A stretch of DNA of 64,000 bases from Parus major (Eukaryota; Chordata; Aves; Passeriformes; Paridae). The notes below the pieces were generated by a model. It worked only from the letters and a program-made list of their open reading frames with translations. It searched no databases and was not told where the DNA came from. Of the stretch, positions 1-12,530 are shown piece after piece; within the stretch, counting starts at the first letter, position 1; each line of letters opens with the position of its first letter. The stretch covers positions 94,615,669-94,679,668 of the forward strand of contig NC_031768.1 of NCBI RefSeq assembly GCF_001522545.3, written 5' to 3'. Made by a program: the position numbers and the translations under genes.

Positions 1-3000
1 TTATGTGCTCTTCATTAAGCTTTATTTTGGTGAATTTAACAAATGTTGCCTTAATAAAGAATACAACACATTCCCGTTTTCCAGAGAATTCAAGGCTCTT
101 CTGACTGTAATACATCCTACAAAAGAAAGTATTTAGGAAAATAGGCTGAGACTAGATGTTGAGAGAGTGCTGTTAGAGAAGAAGCAGGTTTAAAAAGTAC
201 CACTTTTTTAGAAACATGGAATTTAAGAAAATATGATCATTATAACTGAAATCAGAAAGTGAAATTGTTAAAAAAATCCATTCAAAACCTGGGATAAATC
301 AATAAATTTCTGTTCTGTACTTAAAATATATCTTAATTTAGAAATATGATTCCATGATTCCTGAGCAGAACCAACCACGCTACTGTATAGATGTTAAGAA
401 TAGAGCAAATGTAATTCAAAATAAATTCATAGGTTTGATGCACAGTATCAAAGCATTATGCATGGGCTGGAGGACACATGTCTTGAAATGTTTTTGTTCT
501 GGGCAGGTATACATTCTATATCCAAGGCACCTGAAATTAAAAAATGCAGAGAGCTTTTTCAATATCATATAATGAGTCTTGACTCATTGGAAATGGGAGT
601 TCTTTCTTAGTCTTCCACTGAAATTCAACATTTTTTTAGTAAGTTCAGAAGACTACTGAGTTTCCACACTGAATCAGTTTTCTTGCTGAGAAATATGACT
701 ATCAGTCATCATCACAATGCTGAAACCATCTGACGCTACTATTACTCAATTCATTTTCAGGGCATTAAAGCATTGCCTCACCCATTATAAAATTCTGTCA
801 AGTTACAGGAAATATTTCATGATAATCTGTGTTCTTTTATAATGCCTATATATTCATAGTCCATTCCACAGATCCATGTCTATAAGAAGCAGAAATCTTG
901 GGGAGAAGTGAGTAACACAGCAGAAGAAAATGAAAATTGTGCAGAGTACCAGAACTTAAATAAAACCATTGTTTACCTTGCACTAATTCATTTAGTGCCT
1001 AAGAGATAAATTGCTGAAATAGGAGGTAGGTGGGAAAAGGTGACAGTCATAAAAATATGGATGTTTGATTGGATGTAATTATGATTCACAGAATAGATCC
1101 ACAATTTACAGGAAAATATATTTAAGAGAAGCTCATTTGAAAGATAAAATTATAAACTCAAGTAAAAGCAAACTACACCACAGAGTACAGGCAATCCCAT
1201 TTGCAACTGAATATTTCTTATTTTCTTTGAACTATATTTAGTAAGAAAAAGATAGTTATATAATTAAGATCAATGTTGAAATATCTGGACACAGATGCAT
1301 GAATCCAGCATCTGCCTCCAAAAATCACTTCAACATTAGTCAGTATATAACAGAGACATATATGATAAAGATAAAAATTACACATCTGTCTGTCTCTCAC
1401 CTGTGAGGATCTGCAATCTCATAAATTAAGGATCTCTACAAAACAACTCAAGCTTTAACAAATTAAGTTTGAAATACATTTGCAAATTTGCTATGAAAAC
1501 TTTAGTGACTCCTTGATGCCTAACACATTCTTGGAGGGCTGCTACTCTAAGACCACTTGTCTGAATCTGTTACTGTCTAACCCCCTTTATTAAGGTTAGC
1601 ACAACAAATATCTTGGCTAAGAACTCCTTTCAGATCAGAAATAAAGTCCAAATAGTGATCACCTTCAATTCTTTAGCCACAAAACTCTAGGAAAATGCCC
1701 AGATGTACCAGAAAAGTGCTCTTCGATAAATCCATGCCTAATTCTAGATGGTATAATGCCCCAAATATATTATATCAATAAATACAATTATTAAAAGAAA
1801 AAGGCTTCTATTACCCACCTTAACAGCTTATGAAGACAACCAGAATGTAACAAAAATACATGCCACTGACAAATCAGATTAACATAGGAGAACATTTTAT
1901 TTCCACATGCCATGAGCTAGACTTTCAAATCAGTGGCAGCAGGCAACTAGCATGCACTACAAAATGCTAGGGAATTCTGCTTTTCTTCAAGCACACTATT
2001 CAGGACCCAGCCAATATGCACTTGAAAGCAAAACTATGTATGAATGAACTTAAAATGAATCTTAAAATAGTGTCACAAATGTATCATTATAATTCATGGA
2101 CCACTGGATTCAGAAATCAAATCAAAGTATTTTTTGGCTTCGGGGTGCAAGTGCTTAATCTGTATTTAGGGATTGTTAAAGACTTACCATGGGATGTGGT
2201 TAAGGACAAAGTTGGAGGAAGGGGAGGATTGTAGTGTAACAAAAACAGGAAAAGACAGAGAAGTGGGAGAAAGAGGCTGGCATGAATGAACCTGCTGCTG
2301 ATCAATGCACTTGTCTAGAGGAAGAAGCACCTGCTGATCTCCCCCAGGTCCTCCCTTCCACCAGACTCAGCTAGCATTAGCAATGTTTTATAATGCTGAA
2401 TTAATATTCACATTATTTGGCATCTTGAAAGGTGTGTGGCTAAACAATTGACAGTTTCTGGTAATTGATCAGGTATAAGAAACTGCACAGCAAGATCTTT
2501 TAACTAAGCACTGCTCTAGCACAGATCTCTGAATTACACTTTTTAAAATGTGCTCAAGGTGGTATAGAACCCTCTCATATATATGCATAAACACAAATTT
2601 CACCCATCACTTACTGGCACTGTTATAAAGCAGGATCACCAACACACTCGCCTCTTACACTGTACAGTCTTGTACAAGAAAAGGAAAAGCAAAAGCATTG
2701 CCCAACTTTGAGCTGGTTTTAGAAACTGAAAGGGAAAATAATTTTGTTCACTCTGTTAAGTAATTGCTGTTCATTCTTACAAAAATTTCCTGTCTCCACC
2801 CAATTTTTTGGGTTTCTCCAACAGCATCAACAATTTCTAGGAGACTGGCTTGCAATCTTCCTAGCCAAGTTAGAAAAGATTAACACAAGTTTCTTAAGCA
2901 AATACTCCTTCTTTATGAGTCAGGAAGACTGAAAAAAATAGAGATAAACCTTTAAAGTCAAGCCAAGAGCTTTTGGATGAGTCCATTCACCTTTTTATTA

Positions 3001-6000
3001 GTCTAGCTGAATTAACATCTTGATATCTTTTGACACTGTCTGAAAAGCTTTAATGACCAAAAATAATGTTATTTACTGTCATGTGAGCACATAAAGGATA
3101 CTCAGTACAAACCACATCTGGTGTCCTGAAACAGAGGCATAATTCTTGGAGACAAATTTTGCTGCTGCCTTGTCATTGACATTGACATTTCAGTGAGATT
3201 CAGATCTATCTACTAGTCCATGAAGCTGCTCAAGACTTTGTTGCCAGAAGAAACTCATTACAAGTTCAGGAAATCCAACAGAATCCTTTCCTCTTTGCAC
3301 GTGCCTTGTGCAGCCAGATCCCAATTTATTGATAATGTTATGTAACTGCTGATTCAGTTACTATAAAATTCACAAAACAAAGGAAAAACAGATATTTTAA
3401 GAATTAGTGCAGTGAGGTGCTCAATATTTTAATGGATGAAATGTGGATAAATGTCATATGTTGTACAAAGTCATATAGCTCTCCTGAAAATCCTAGGAAA
3501 TGTCATGTCCTTAATAATTTCTTTAAAAATATATCCATCCATAGAAATGAAATTTTATAAATTAATATTTCTGCTGACTCATAAGAGGTGTGTGACCCAG
3601 CATAAAAGCTGACAATAAATTTCACATTAATCTACAATGGCTGGGTTGGAAATATGGAATTTGTGGGCCTTAGAAATATATATTGTTGTTTATATTGTGT
3701 CATCTTCCATATTACAGTTCCAGCTGGGGACAATTATCCCTAACAGAATACCAGCTATGTAGCTCCATTAACAAAACCAGGGATGCACAGCTAAATCAAG
3801 GAAATGAGGAAATGTCTGCAAGGCACTTCATTCTACCTTGTAGACCTATAATCTTTGTTAGAAAGGAGAAATGATATTTTAAATGGTTGATGCCTTTTAG
3901 GAAAGGAATAATGACTTACATGTGAAGTTTATGTGTTTTCTTAAATTGGCCTAACACCTAAATTAATGCTGGTTTGTTTTGTATTTTTCTCTTTCCATGA
4001 ACCACTAAAACGGACAAGAAAAGAGGAAGCATTAAATTGTATTAGCCTTGGTCTACATAGACCACAATGAATTTTCGTATTTGGGAACCACTTCCTCCAC
4101 ATCCTGTTCAATAAAAGCTTCACCTACCACTGTTCAGGGAAGCCTGTAAACACACCTGCTTTCTGTAAAATTCACATAAGGCAAAGCATGAGAGGACCAA
4201 AAAGGAGTTCTCAGAGCAAAAATGAATGCATTTTTTATAAACCTAGTTGTTTTGACTGTGAAAAAATGTGTGGAGCACACTGAAGACCATTTTCAGAGTG
4301 TGCAGTGGAACTTGGATCACTAGAATATCTAGAACATGGGATAGACAGCCTTGAGTGTGAAATTTAAAGTACATTGTTTTAATATAACATACTGGGCCAA
4401 CTTCATCACATACAAGATGTACTAGGAGTACAAAGATAATCTGATATTTTTCAGCAATAGGGTTTAGAGGGTTTATATGTTTGGCATATTTCTTGAGAGT
4501 ATTTTTATTGTCCCTCTACTACACCTTACTTTTTCTAAAATCCATATAAATTGTATGCTAGAGCTGAAGTCTCTGGCTGCCACAATAAAACTTAATCATT
4601 TTTCCTAGAATTAAGAACCATTCTGCAATTCTTCCAGTTTCTGCCAGCAACTGATCCCTAAATATGGTGGGGAGGAGGGAGTGCACTAGCAATCATCTCT
4701 GTCTTCATTTCTGCCACACAAGTCACTCTAAAGTAGAGCCAAAAGCACAACTGATGTTTATTGCTTTAGCTCGTGCTCCATACACATTTGGAAAGCACAG
4801 TCAAAGCTGAAGTTTAATGTTGTGTTTAATATTTGTGAAATGGGAAAGATTATGCACTCTCTGCTTCCAATAAACAAGTCCCCGAGGTATAAAATCTAAC
4901 CCTAAATCTCTCAACTAAAAGCAACAGTTCCAATAAACTTACTGGTAATTGCCTTAAATAAATGTTTGCAACTTGAGGTACATATTGCTGATAACTTCTT
5001 TTACTCCTGTCTTTTCAAAGATGATGTTTTATGAAGGTTAGAAATGCTTGTCTTGCTGTCTATATTATGTTGCCTTTTGCATGTTTAGTTACTGGACATT
5101 CAGAAGTAACGAGTCACAAGGAAACTGTCAACTTCTATTAACATGAGGGAGATAAAATTTAAAATAATCATAAAGGAAGAGTATTCCTCAACATTTGTGC
5201 TTTTCCCTCTCCAGACACCCTACAGCAAATGGATATGCATGTGGTCAGTGCTCTGATGTGCTGTAGAACAAAAGAAAGGTGCCTAGCTTCCAGCCATTAA
5301 CTTTTATAGTTAAAGCTACAAAATGTCAATATACCTGAAATTCCAGGTGACCTTGAGCTTTCAGTTTACATTACATCAGGTATAAAAGCTTTATTAAATA
5401 GGAAGTGCAAATGATCTTACATGATGATCCTACATTCAATCCTTTTTTTGCTCTTCCCTAAGATCTCAGAATACCTGGAAAATATTAATCCTCACTACTC
5501 CTGCAACAAGCATTGTTGTGCCTAATGCACAGTATAGTCCAGAAAATCCTGTACATCATTCCTAGTGAACTGATTCAAAAGTGACACATAGGATGAATCA
5601 GGTAAGCCAGACCCAGTTTAAGTGATGGTTATGAAGTCAAACACTGGATTGGTGATATAATTATAAAGAGATCCCAGGAGTATCAACTGATGAAAAGGAA
5701 AGCTAACCTTTGCCACAGTGATCCTATCAGTCTCTAATATCTTAATTATTCCATGTCTAACATCTTATTTTTTCAGTTTTTATTCTGCAGTTTTCAGCCT
5801 GGAGCAGACACTCACAATGTCCCTAACTGACCACATCAAAAACATGGCAATTATTACTTTTATGCTCATGCATCCTTTCCTCCCCCTTGTTTTACCCTAA
5901 GACCACTAGCATTACAATGATGAGGGTAAATTGATTCATTTCAGGCTAGAAAACTTTAAAGAAATCAATAGGAAAATCCTTAAGGATTTAACAGATTTCT

Positions 6001-6641
6001 CAAAAGGTCAAATTCTGATAAATCAATGCTTTAATAATTTATTTTTCCTTCTCCTTATTCCAGATAACAGGATATAGAATTCTTGACATGGTTTAATCTC
6101 TTCCATAAAACAGCTCATGGAATTCCGTCAGTAATGTCTGACATGGAAGTTAGAGGTTAATCTCTAACATGTAATACTGGAGCAGATCCCTACAAGAAGA
6201 GGCATCATTTTGATATGAATGTTTCTGTCAAAAGGAATCAACCACACAATTCTCAAGACTCTTTCACTGCTTCTTCTATGATTTGTTAAAAGCATGTACA
6301 TTTCCCTCGTATTCTACTTTATAGCTGCATCTTTAGGCAAACCATCCCATTTGATCTGTGATATGTTCAAGTACAGTAGAGTCTCTCAGTGAAACGAAAA
6401 TTCCCAAAACAAATACTAGAAAGCAAACTTTTCCAAACAGCAAGAACTAGTGGTTCTCCTTGAAGGATCTGCTAATGCCACTTTCCAATGAAATTCTTGA
6501 CAGCAGCCTTAAACAAACACAAATATTCCCTGAGCAATACCCCAATAAAACAGAAAATTCAGCAAACCAAGGGTTCATATTCTCCTCAGTCTCTTCCCAT
6601 AATTCATTACAAGAACATCATGAAAAGAAAGTATGTCTTAC
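1..6641 (-). other. ABI3BP intron 2 (partial), no gene seen
   Basis: This stretch lies downstream of exon 2 on the minus strand, so it is read as the following intron. I looked for the next expected ABI3BP segment (the continuation of the N-terminal domain) and did not recognise it. The open frames here are short, AT-rich and look random. No CR1, LTR or long microsatellite was recognised. Assignment as intron is inference from the neighbouring exon; a short exon could have been missed by eye. Confidence 0.5.
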
Positions 6642-6821
6642 CAAGTTCTGTTATGTAGTTTTTTCCTTCTGAAGGTAAAGGAATGTACTGATTAGAAAAG
6701 AAGTTGCTTCCATAACCCAGGACAAAACCTTCTAGTTTGGTGCTTTGACTTGGTCGAAGATACCTCATGCAAACAGTGTCATCTGTTGCATTGATCTGAA
6801 CCTTCAGACTCTGCCTTTTCA
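6642..6821 (-). CDS. ABI3BP: ABI3BP coding exon 2 (N-terminal conserved segment)
   Basis: This is an internal coding exon of 180 nt. ABI3BP (TARSH) is a secreted extracellular-matrix protein that binds the SH3 domain of ABI3/Nesh. The minus strand shows a good acceptor, a pyrimidine-rich run ending CCCCAG with AG at 6823-6822. The donor after 6642 is GTAAGA. The exon is open throughout and symmetric: one base of a split codon comes from the previous exon and one base is left over (phase 1-1). The peptide contains LEGFVLGYGSNFFSNQY followed by PLPSEGK, which I recognise as the conserved N-terminal block of ABI3BP, and an N-glycosylation sequon N-A-T at about residue 37 of the precursor. The related FNDC1 is a less likely alternative. 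Exon 1, about 20 kb away at 27246-27324, fits in phase and in sequence, which strengthens the call. Confidence 0.82.
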
Positions 6822-7960
6822 CTGGGGAAAGAGTGAAGAAGAGGAGATCAGAATGCATCATCTTGCAATCACATGTTCAGTAATAGAACACGACAATATA
6901 ACAATATGTTTAATTTGCTAATAGCATGCAACTGAAAAATTTCTTATAGGTGATGTCTCCTGGAAACACAGTGTATTTTAAAAAGTAAACTAACAGTCAT
7001 GTGAAATAGTGGTTGCCAACATGACTGTTTTTCCACTAGTTTAGCATTATCATTTGCTTTAACATCTACAATCGCAGTGGTAAAACCATGCATGAAGTAA
7101 GTGGAAAAAATGCAAGTATTTTTTCCTTTAAATGCAAGAGTTATAGTATTATTAACCATATGTAGGACCCATAGGAGAAAAATGTACAAGTTTTTGGTTT
7201 GATTTTTTTTTTGCTTCTTAGTAGAAAATATGAGGTTGTAAAATTCAGTTAATCAGTTAATCACACTCAACAATTACGGTAGAGGATAAACAGTAACTAA
7301 ATTCAAATAAATCTTCTACATTTTTTTCCCCCTACATTGGGCTGGAAATGTAATTTTGCATTTGGAATTACACCAGGACACCTAACTAACATAAATACTT
7401 TACTCAAAACTACGAAGAAACTCTTTTTAAATGTTCATTTTTATGCTTTCCAGGGGAACAGCACATAAAGCAAGAAACATCTTGTATATCCATCTACAAA
7501 AATTTAACTTGTAGCAACAGAGAATGACTTCACAGCAGAATAACTAAGTTTTTACACTACAAGTTGGTGTTTTGGCTTCTTCTTGGTGGGGTAAGGGAGG
7601 ATTAGCTTTTTCCTTTTCCTTCCTTGGTATGTACAATTTTAATACTCCCTTGGTACTGTTAGGCCTATCATATTTTTCAGAACTGTTAAATTGCTGGCTT
7701 TCCCCCAAACTTACAACACCAGCACTGGACTAGTACATTTTGGGTTGTTATTTCTCTTCTCAGTCTCAAAATATAAATTTTTATCCCCAGCAGATTTTCA
7801 GGCATCTGTGAAATCATGAGGGCTGAAACTAACTTATCAGGAAACAAAAAGAACTTTGCGGACAATCATTTTACTTCAGAAACTAAATCCTGAATGAAAC
7901 TATTAGATAAATGATAAATAATATATCATTAAATAAAAGGATAGAGCAATACTAAACTTT

Positions 7961-8056
7961 TCTTTTTCTCTTTTTCTCTTTTTCTCTTTTTCTCTTTTTC
8001 TCTTTTTCTCTTTTTCTCTTTTTCTCTTTTTCTCTTTTTCTCTTTTTCTCTTTCTT

Positions 8057-8087
<31 letters not shown>

Positions 8088-8107
8088 TTCTCTCTCTCTC
8101 TCTCTCT
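7961..8107 (+). repeat. Polypyrimidine microsatellite (CTCTTTTT)n, then (CTTT)n/(CT)n
   Basis: An uninterrupted pyrimidine tract of about 147 bases. The first two thirds are about a dozen copies of an 8-base unit CTCTTTTT. The rest is CTTT and CT dinucleotide runs. On the minus strand, the sense strand of ABI3BP, it is a pure purine run of A and G. It lies in intron 1, about 1.1 kb upstream of exon 2. The arginine/lysine/glutamate-rich open frame across it is an artefact of the repeat. Confidence 0.97.
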
Positions 8108-9597
8108 GTAATTGCAGACTGATATTCAAAGTTTCTCTAGACAAGTACATACTGATTCTCTGGTATCACCCCAACATACCCTGCTTTTTTTTAGAGAAAT
8201 TCTAATGACTAGAGTTGCCAAGAGACCAAAACCCTCACTTTGTTTTAGTAGATGATTTGAGCATCTGCAGTTGTCTGCACAGAGAATGTAAAGCCTGAAG
8301 CCAACACTTTATGCCTCTTCCCTTTACATAAAAAAGCGTACAAGTAAAATTGATGGAAAACATCTGCCTCCCTTCCTTTATCTAAAGACTAATCAAGAAA
8401 AATCACTCAGCCAGGAAACTGTCACAATTTTCCAAAGGCAACTCTGCCAGGTTCCAGAGGACTGCAAGGCTTCTAGAAAACTCAGATCTCTGGCATTCTC
8501 AGCAGTGCAATACCTTCATAGGGAAAAGGGTGGCAGTTACCTCTAATCTCCATGACATCCTAGCTCATTTATTTTCAGTACACAAGACTGCTGAGAATGT
8601 GCAACTCTGAATAGTGACAGGGCTCCAGGTAGTACAAACCAGGAATAAAACACAACACACTTCAAATACCTCTAATGGGCTTCCTAAAGGCACTTAGTAA
8701 AATCTGGTAACAAAGCTTAGGATTATTATCTCTGACTGACAGTGAGCTACATCTGTTTAAATTATGGAGTCTTCAAAATCCATTAAGCATTACTGAAATG
8801 ATGGTCTCCTGGTCTCTATTGAGTGTTCTTGTCTAAGAATATAATAAGACTTACAGAATTTAATTCAAATATGGTAATTTGATTTCCATAGCATAGTTCT
8901 TAATCAGTTTTAAACCTGAGTTTACCAAAAAAAAATAAATTAATGAAGATCTATTTAATTTTAAATTTACAATAATTTAAACAATTTTCTCCCCACAATT
9001 GTATCCAGGTATCTCTCAGTTATACTTCACATCAATTTGAAGACTTAATTCTATATCAAGATTATATCCAACTGGGTCTGATTTCAGATAGATGGATACA
9101 GTTGTTAAATAATGTGGTGGGTTTAGTGCTGGTAGTTATGGTGCCAAATTACAGAATTATGACAATTCATAAGCAGTCAATTATAGTGACAAAGAGTCTT
9201 GATTTTGTTAAAGCCTTTGAACTCTCAGTGAGGCTTCTGCAATTAGAAAGCTTAAACGGGATCCCAAAACAGTAGCAGCTTTAAGACCCTTTAGACCTCT
9301 TTTTTATAGCTATCATATCAAAACCACCAAGAGAGCTTTTAAAATCAAGGACAGTTCTAGTAGAAAATAATCAGGAATAATGTCTTTTAAAAAAATAAAA
9401 ATAAAAAAAATAAGGCAAAAAAGAATAAAAGGAGATGCACTTGATATTTAAAAAAATAATTTATTGTCCTCGCCACCCTGTCTTGACAGGGCAGGTAATT
9501 TTCCTCTAATTTACTTTTAAGTACAGTGATGGTCTGGATGGTGAAAAGTATTGCAGAGTCCCTGTAGAGTTTAGGAAAAAAACATTAGGAAAAAATT

Positions 9598-10425
9598 ATT
9601 TAGGCTGGAAATGACCACCAAGGATCAAGGTATCAACTTCAACCACAAATCCAGCACTGTCAAGTCCACCACTAAACCATGTCCCCAGGAGCCACATCTA
9701 CACGACTTTCAAATACCTCCAGTGATGGTGCCTCAAACATGGTCAGGCTGTTCCAATGTTTCATGATCTGTTTGGTGAATATATTTTTCCTGGTATCCAC
9801 TCTAAAGCTCCCCTGTCACAGCTTGAGGTCATTTGCCCTTGTCCTGTCACTAGTTACTTGGGAGAAGAGGCTGACTCCCACCTGGCCCCTACACCCTCCT
9901 TTCAGGCAGTTGTAGAGAGAGAGACAATGTCCCCCCTTGAGCCTCTGTTTGTCCAGCTTCCTCAGCTGCTCCTCAAAGACTTTTTCTCCAGTCCCTTCAC
10001 CACCTTTGTGCCCCTTCTGTGGACATGCTTCAGCTCCTCAACATCTTTCTTGTAGAGAGGGACCCAAAACTTAATATAGGATTTAGAGTGCAGCCCTACC
10101 AGTGCCAAGTTCAGGGGGGTGACCATTTCCCTGGTTCTGCTTGGCACACCATTGCTGATAAAGGCTCGGGTTCCATTGCCTCTCGGTCACCTGGGTACAC
10201 CCTGGCTCACGTTTAGCTGCTGGTGACCAGCACACCCAAATCCTTTCTCACCAGGCAGATTTGGGTTGTCATGAGCCAGATGTAGGATCCAGCATTTGGC
10301 CTTGTTGAAGGTACACAATATCCACAACCTTTCCCTCATACAGTAAGTGAATGACCTTGTCATAAATGAAGATTAGGTTAGGCAAGCAGGACCTGTCTTT
10401 CAAGAAGCCTGACCCAAAGAGCAGC
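9598..10425 (-). mobile_element. CR1 LINE fragment, 3' end, minus orientation
   Basis: The plus strand reads as the antisense of an avian CR1 3' region: TTTAGGCTGGAAATGACC at the element's 3' side, then the familiar run through CCACTAAACCATGTCCCC, CCCTTGTCCTGTCACTAG, TACTTGGGAGAAGAGGC and CTTTCTTGTAGAGAGGGACC. Past about 10330 the match is patchy, but a segment at 10355-10425 resembles antisense CR1 reverse transcriptase, suggesting an internal deletion. It is 5' truncated, as most CR1 copies are. It sits in ABI3BP intron 1 in the same orientation as the gene. Open frames within it are remnants. Confidence 0.88.
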
Positions 10426-12169
10426 AAAGAGCAAGGCAGACAAATCTCCTTCTTAAATTTGACTTAGCTGAGAGTTTTTCAGGGAAAATAACCGCTAAAG
10501 CAACAACATGGATTCCACACCTCATATGACTAAACCACATTCCTATTCATGGGCTATGCATTCCAGAATCAGTGAAAATGAGGGACGAATATTAACTGGC
10601 AAAACAATAAATGACCAGTTTCTGGAAGCGTATGAGCAGAAGTGGAGCAACCAAGGACAAGGAGAGCTCAATCCTACTTGCACAGACACTGCCAGTCTAG
10701 TCAAGAGAGGGTCAGCCTGGAGCGATGAAGATATAAATGATATATAAATGATATTGGTAGATGTGGACTGCCCCAAGAGCCAGTAGCAATATAGATTTCA
10801 CCTGTGTTAATCTCACAATGTTTTGAACAACTAACCAGGAAAGCATTCTTATTCTGAGTGATATATCTCTTTTAGTCACCACTCAGATAAATATTCATTA
10901 AATATGATTGAATGGACAAGGGAAGTCATAGGAACTTAACTGTTAAAGTACAGTGATAAGAATCTATTTGATTTTGAGAAAATTATTTTTTCGTATTAGA
11001 ATTTCAGGAGACCTTTTTTCCCCTGCATCTCCTTGATGAAAGACTCGAATGATGCCCTCTAATTCCATTTATTTGTGCCAGTTTTTGGCATTTGTTGGTG
11101 AAACCCCGGTCTTAAGTATTTGCATTTGTAATGTAATTCTTTTACATTGAGACCATTTCCAAATGGAAGATTCTGAGATCTATAGCTACCGCTGAAACAC
11201 AATCTTTCCCTCCATGCTTGCCAACAGAAATTCCACACTGATGTGCAAGTATTCTCTTCAACAAAAGTCAGTTGATGGCCAAGATCAGCAGGAGAAACTG
11301 TGCAAAGTGAATCTGAAGTAAAAGCATGAAGTTAAGTGCATCAGAGCACTTGGAATCCCTCTAAGGAAAGGAGTCTGCCTATCCTGTGAGAGAAGGAAAA
11401 ACAGCTTGATGAATCAGATGCATCATAAGAGAACCAGCCACCACCAACTCTTCAGAAAGAAAATAGCTACCAATGACCTGGACAATCCAGCTGGAAGCAG
11501 CATAGTTTGGCTAGCTGGAATGTATAGGCAATAGAAGACAAAAGCAAAAAAATATTGACACTTTAAAAGTTTAGATGTTACTTTCACCAGGAGTCTACTG
11601 CACAGTTTATGAGTGCATGGTCTCTTGTAATCAAATACAGTCCTGTTTTCTGTTTTTATCCATAGAGTGGGGATCCTTGAACTCTGCCCTACAAAACTAG
11701 AGGGTGAATACAGCTGTAGTGATTTACAGCAAATTTGGCTTTGTTGCCAGAATTCCTTTTGCCTTACATTGAAATTGTTTATTTTCCATCTTTTCAAAGA
11801 TTTTAAGGGGCATGAAGGCAAGACACAGCACTGCCTCCCAGAGTGCTAGACAAATGAAGTGTGTCTTATGAAAATATATGAGCACCATCTATTTGTAAGC
11901 ACTACCTCACTTATTCAAATAATTCACGGCAGTGCTCTGATTTTTCCAAATCTGGTGTCATAGTACCACCAGGCAAGTTTTCAGTGATAATCTAAAACTA
12001 TGAAACTTTTATTTTCTGCTCTTTTATATTTTTGTATTTATTTTGGCTGACAAACTGGAGAAATATTGGTTGTTTGGCTGCAACCCAAATGTATCTTAAA
12101 ATGGAAAACATTTAAAAATAGTTCTGTTTCTATGTACTACAATAAACAAGACACACTTCTAAAGCAGCC
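10426..12169. other. Intronic sequence, nothing recognised
   Basis: Between two CR1 fragments in ABI3BP intron 1. It includes an open minus-strand frame of 132 codons at 11423-11821 whose composition looks random and which lacks recognisable motifs. No repeat family or RNA gene was recognised. Confidence 0.5.
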
Positions 12170-12171
12170 AC

Positions 12172-12525
12172 AGCCACAGAATCATGGAATAATTTAGGGT
12201 GGAAGGAACTTCTCTAAGTCATCTAGTTCAACTCCCTGCTCAAATCAGGCCTCAAGTTGCTCAGGGCCACATCCAGCTGAGTCTTGAACACCTCTGAGGA
12301 CACAGATTCCACAACATCTCTGGGGTAATCTGTTTCAGTGCTTAGCATACTTCTGTTTTTTTAAAAAAAGTCCTAATATCTAACTGGAATTTCCCATATT
12401 CCAGTTTGTGTCCAGTGCCTCTTGCCAAATTACTCTGCACTTCTGCAGAAAATCTGTCTTTGTATCCTCCAGTCATGTAACTGAGGACAATGTCTGACCC
12501 TTTCTCATGACAGATTACATCAAAC
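12172..12525 (-). mobile_element. CR1 LINE fragment, 3' terminus, minus orientation
   Basis: The plus strand begins with CACAGAATCATGGAATAATT, the antisense of the degenerate ATTCTATG-type 8-base repeat that ends CR1 elements (12175-12190). It then runs through GGTGGAAGGAACTTCTCTAA, TCTTGAACACCTCTGAGGAC and TCCTAATATCTAACTGGAA, all characteristic of the antisense CR1 3' untranslated region. Similarity fades near 12520. It is old, with many substitutions, and heavily 5' truncated. It is independent of the copy at 9.6-10.4 kb, since both carry the same 3' region. Confidence 0.85.
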
Positions 12526-12530
12526 ACTAA

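Noticed and set aside
7929..8150. Arg/Lys/Glu-rich 73-codon minus-strand frame
   Set aside because: It is a translation of the polypyrimidine microsatellite.
9679..10216. Overlapping open frames on both strands
   Set aside because: They lie inside an antisense CR1 3' region, which is not coding in this orientation.
11423..11821. 132-codon minus-strand frame with a hydrophobic C-terminal part
   Set aside because: It is on the ABI3BP strand within intron 1, but lacks splice sites, motifs and coding-like composition. Chance is the simplest explanation.
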